In this document: positions 5,660-6,493 of the stretch, piece by piece | Position numbering within the stretch: position 1 is the first letter of the stretch | Layout: every line of letters starts with the position of its first letter | Source of the DNA: Clostridia bacterium | GTDB lineage: Bacteria > Bacillota > Clostridia > Oscillospirales > CAG-272 | Reading direction: 5' to 3' | DNA: 6,493 bases | NCBI GenBank assembly: GCA_017386965.1 | Contig: JAFOGE010000122.1 | Span: 1 to 6,493, forward strand | Notes under the pieces: model-generated | Database searches by the model: none | What the model was told of the DNA's origin: nothing | Seen by the model: only the letters and a program-made list of their open reading frames with translations | Translations under genes and position numbers: made by a program

Positions 5660-6493
5660 TTACCAAAGCGAATTCCGCCGTGCCGGGAAGCGGAAGGGCG
5701 AGCTTTTCGTTTCCTCTTCCCGATAGGGGGAAGGGCGGCTCATCAGCGCATAGCGCAAAGCCTCCGGCGCGTGTGTGACCGCATGCGGCTCGGAGGAGGC
5801 ATCCTCCGGGCGAAGCGGATCGCACAGCAGCGCGGGCAGAGAGCGGATCAGCGTTTGGCAGAGGGAGGAGATCCGCAGAACGGGCAGCTCTCCCTTTGCG
5901 TGCAGATACTCTCGCAGGACACGCCAACCGGGGATGCGTCTGTCATCTGCCGCACGCAGAGGGGGCATTCCCTCAACCGCTTGCAGGATCTCAAAGCCGC
6001 TCTTTCCGGTATCCTGACGTCGATTCCAGAGGTCGGGCGAGGCAACGGCATATTCCGCACGGAAGCCGTGGCAAAGTCTTGCAACGGCTTCTCCTGCCTC
6101 ACGTAGCACCAAATTCGGCTCACAGTGCTCGCGCAGGACGAATAGATTTCCCTCCGCATCCGCGCCCAATAGAAGGGCGGCGAGCATATCAAAGCCGTAG
6201 TCCAGAGCAACGAAGCACCGAAGCTCTCGCGGAATGCTTCCGGGATCGCAGACGTGAAGATCGCTTTGAAATTCCGGCAGGAACTGTCCCTCAAAGACGT
6301 CCCAGCGTCCGTAAAGCCAGGCATCCTTCAAGCGCTTTGGCAGAGTTTCGAGCTGATGCACATAAGCGGGATCCGCCTGCATCAGAACGGGATTGTCATA
6401 GACCAAGGCGGGGATGAAGCGATATTCCTCGGCACATTCTCCCTCGCGCATTTCGCGGTCAATAAAGAGCCGCTTGACCCATGCGTGTCCGAT
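5660..6493 (-). CDS. Phage terminase large subunit, C-terminal part (5' end outside window)
   Basis: TerL is the ATP-driven motor that pushes phage DNA through the portal and then cuts it. The visible 277 residues are the end of the ATPase part plus the RNase H-like nuclease domain. The frame is open to the window edge and starts with IGHAWVKRLFID, the segment that follows the ATPase core in this family. Next come a typical DNPxL stretch (visible residues 33-37) and AWLYGRWDVFEGQF (58-71). Probable nuclease acids are Asp98 in ALDYG, Asp154 in SPDLWN, and an acid in the HAPEALRYAL motif (about 242-251). In many relatives the last acid is Asp (DALRY), but here it is Glu244. The Walker A and B motifs must lie to the right, outside the window. 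The gene ends in TAA and is followed by a 121-base gap before the next gene. Family identity is very secure; the exact catalytic residues are assigned by motif only. Confidence 0.95.
   Translation of the reverse strand: MGHAWVKRLFIDREMREGECAEEYRFIPALVYDNPVLMQADPAYVHQLETLPKRLKDAWLYGRWDVFEGQFLPEFQSDLHVCDPGSIPRELRCFVALDYGFDMLAALLLGADAEGNLFVLREHCEPNLVLREAGEAVARLCHGFRAEYAVASPDLWNRRQDTGKSGFEILQAVEGMPPLRAADDRRIPGWRVLREYLHAKGELPVLRISSLCQTLIRSLPALLCDPLRPEDASSEPHAVTHAPEALRYALMSRPSPYREEETKSSPFRFPARRNSLW

Overview
The window holds a phage or prophage head-assembly module. It has six genes, all read on the minus strand, so they run right to left: the C-terminal part of the large terminase subunit (TerL), a 571-residue beta-rich virion protein, the portal, a scaffolding protein, the major capsid protein, and a small helical head-tail connector protein. 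The genes are tightly packed. Gaps are about 120, 90 and 45 bases, and the portal-scaffold and capsid-connector pairs overlap. No host gene, integrase, tRNA, insertion sequence or CRISPR array is visible.

The GC-rich sequence, the strong AAAGGAG Shine-Dalgarno sites before four of the genes, the standard stop codons (TAA and TGA) and the style of the proteins suggest a phage of a Gram-positive gut bacterium, probably a clostridial (Oscillospiraceae/Lachnospiraceae-like) host. This host assignment is inference from composition and from familiarity with such proteins. No sequence here fixes the species.

Layout in transcription order: TerL (6493 down to 5660, 5' end outside the window); a 121-base gap with overlapping inverted repeats that resemble a weak attenuator; the beta-rich putative tail nozzle/stabilization protein (5538-3823); an 89-base gap with a strong hairpin; portal (3733-2189); scaffold (2196-1405, overlapping the portal stop); a 44-base AT-rich gap; major capsid protein (1360-524); connector (527-129, ATGA overlap). 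Positions 1-128 carry no gene. They hold a long hairpin flanked by T-tracts on both strands and a second, plus-directed terminator. The unit therefore ends here, and a convergent plus-strand gene probably lies just left of the window.

The roles fit one pathway. Scaffold directs assembly of the HK97-fold capsid protein around a portal vertex, TerL packages DNA through the portal and cuts it, and the connector and nozzle-type protein close the vertex. A tail-nozzle-like protein without tail-tube, tape-measure or baseplate genes suggests a short-tailed (podovirus-like) particle. The nozzle-like gene sits between terminase and portal rather than after the head genes. That position and the hard transcriptional stop after the connector are the least ordinary points of the window. 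I did not find a clearly new biological system.
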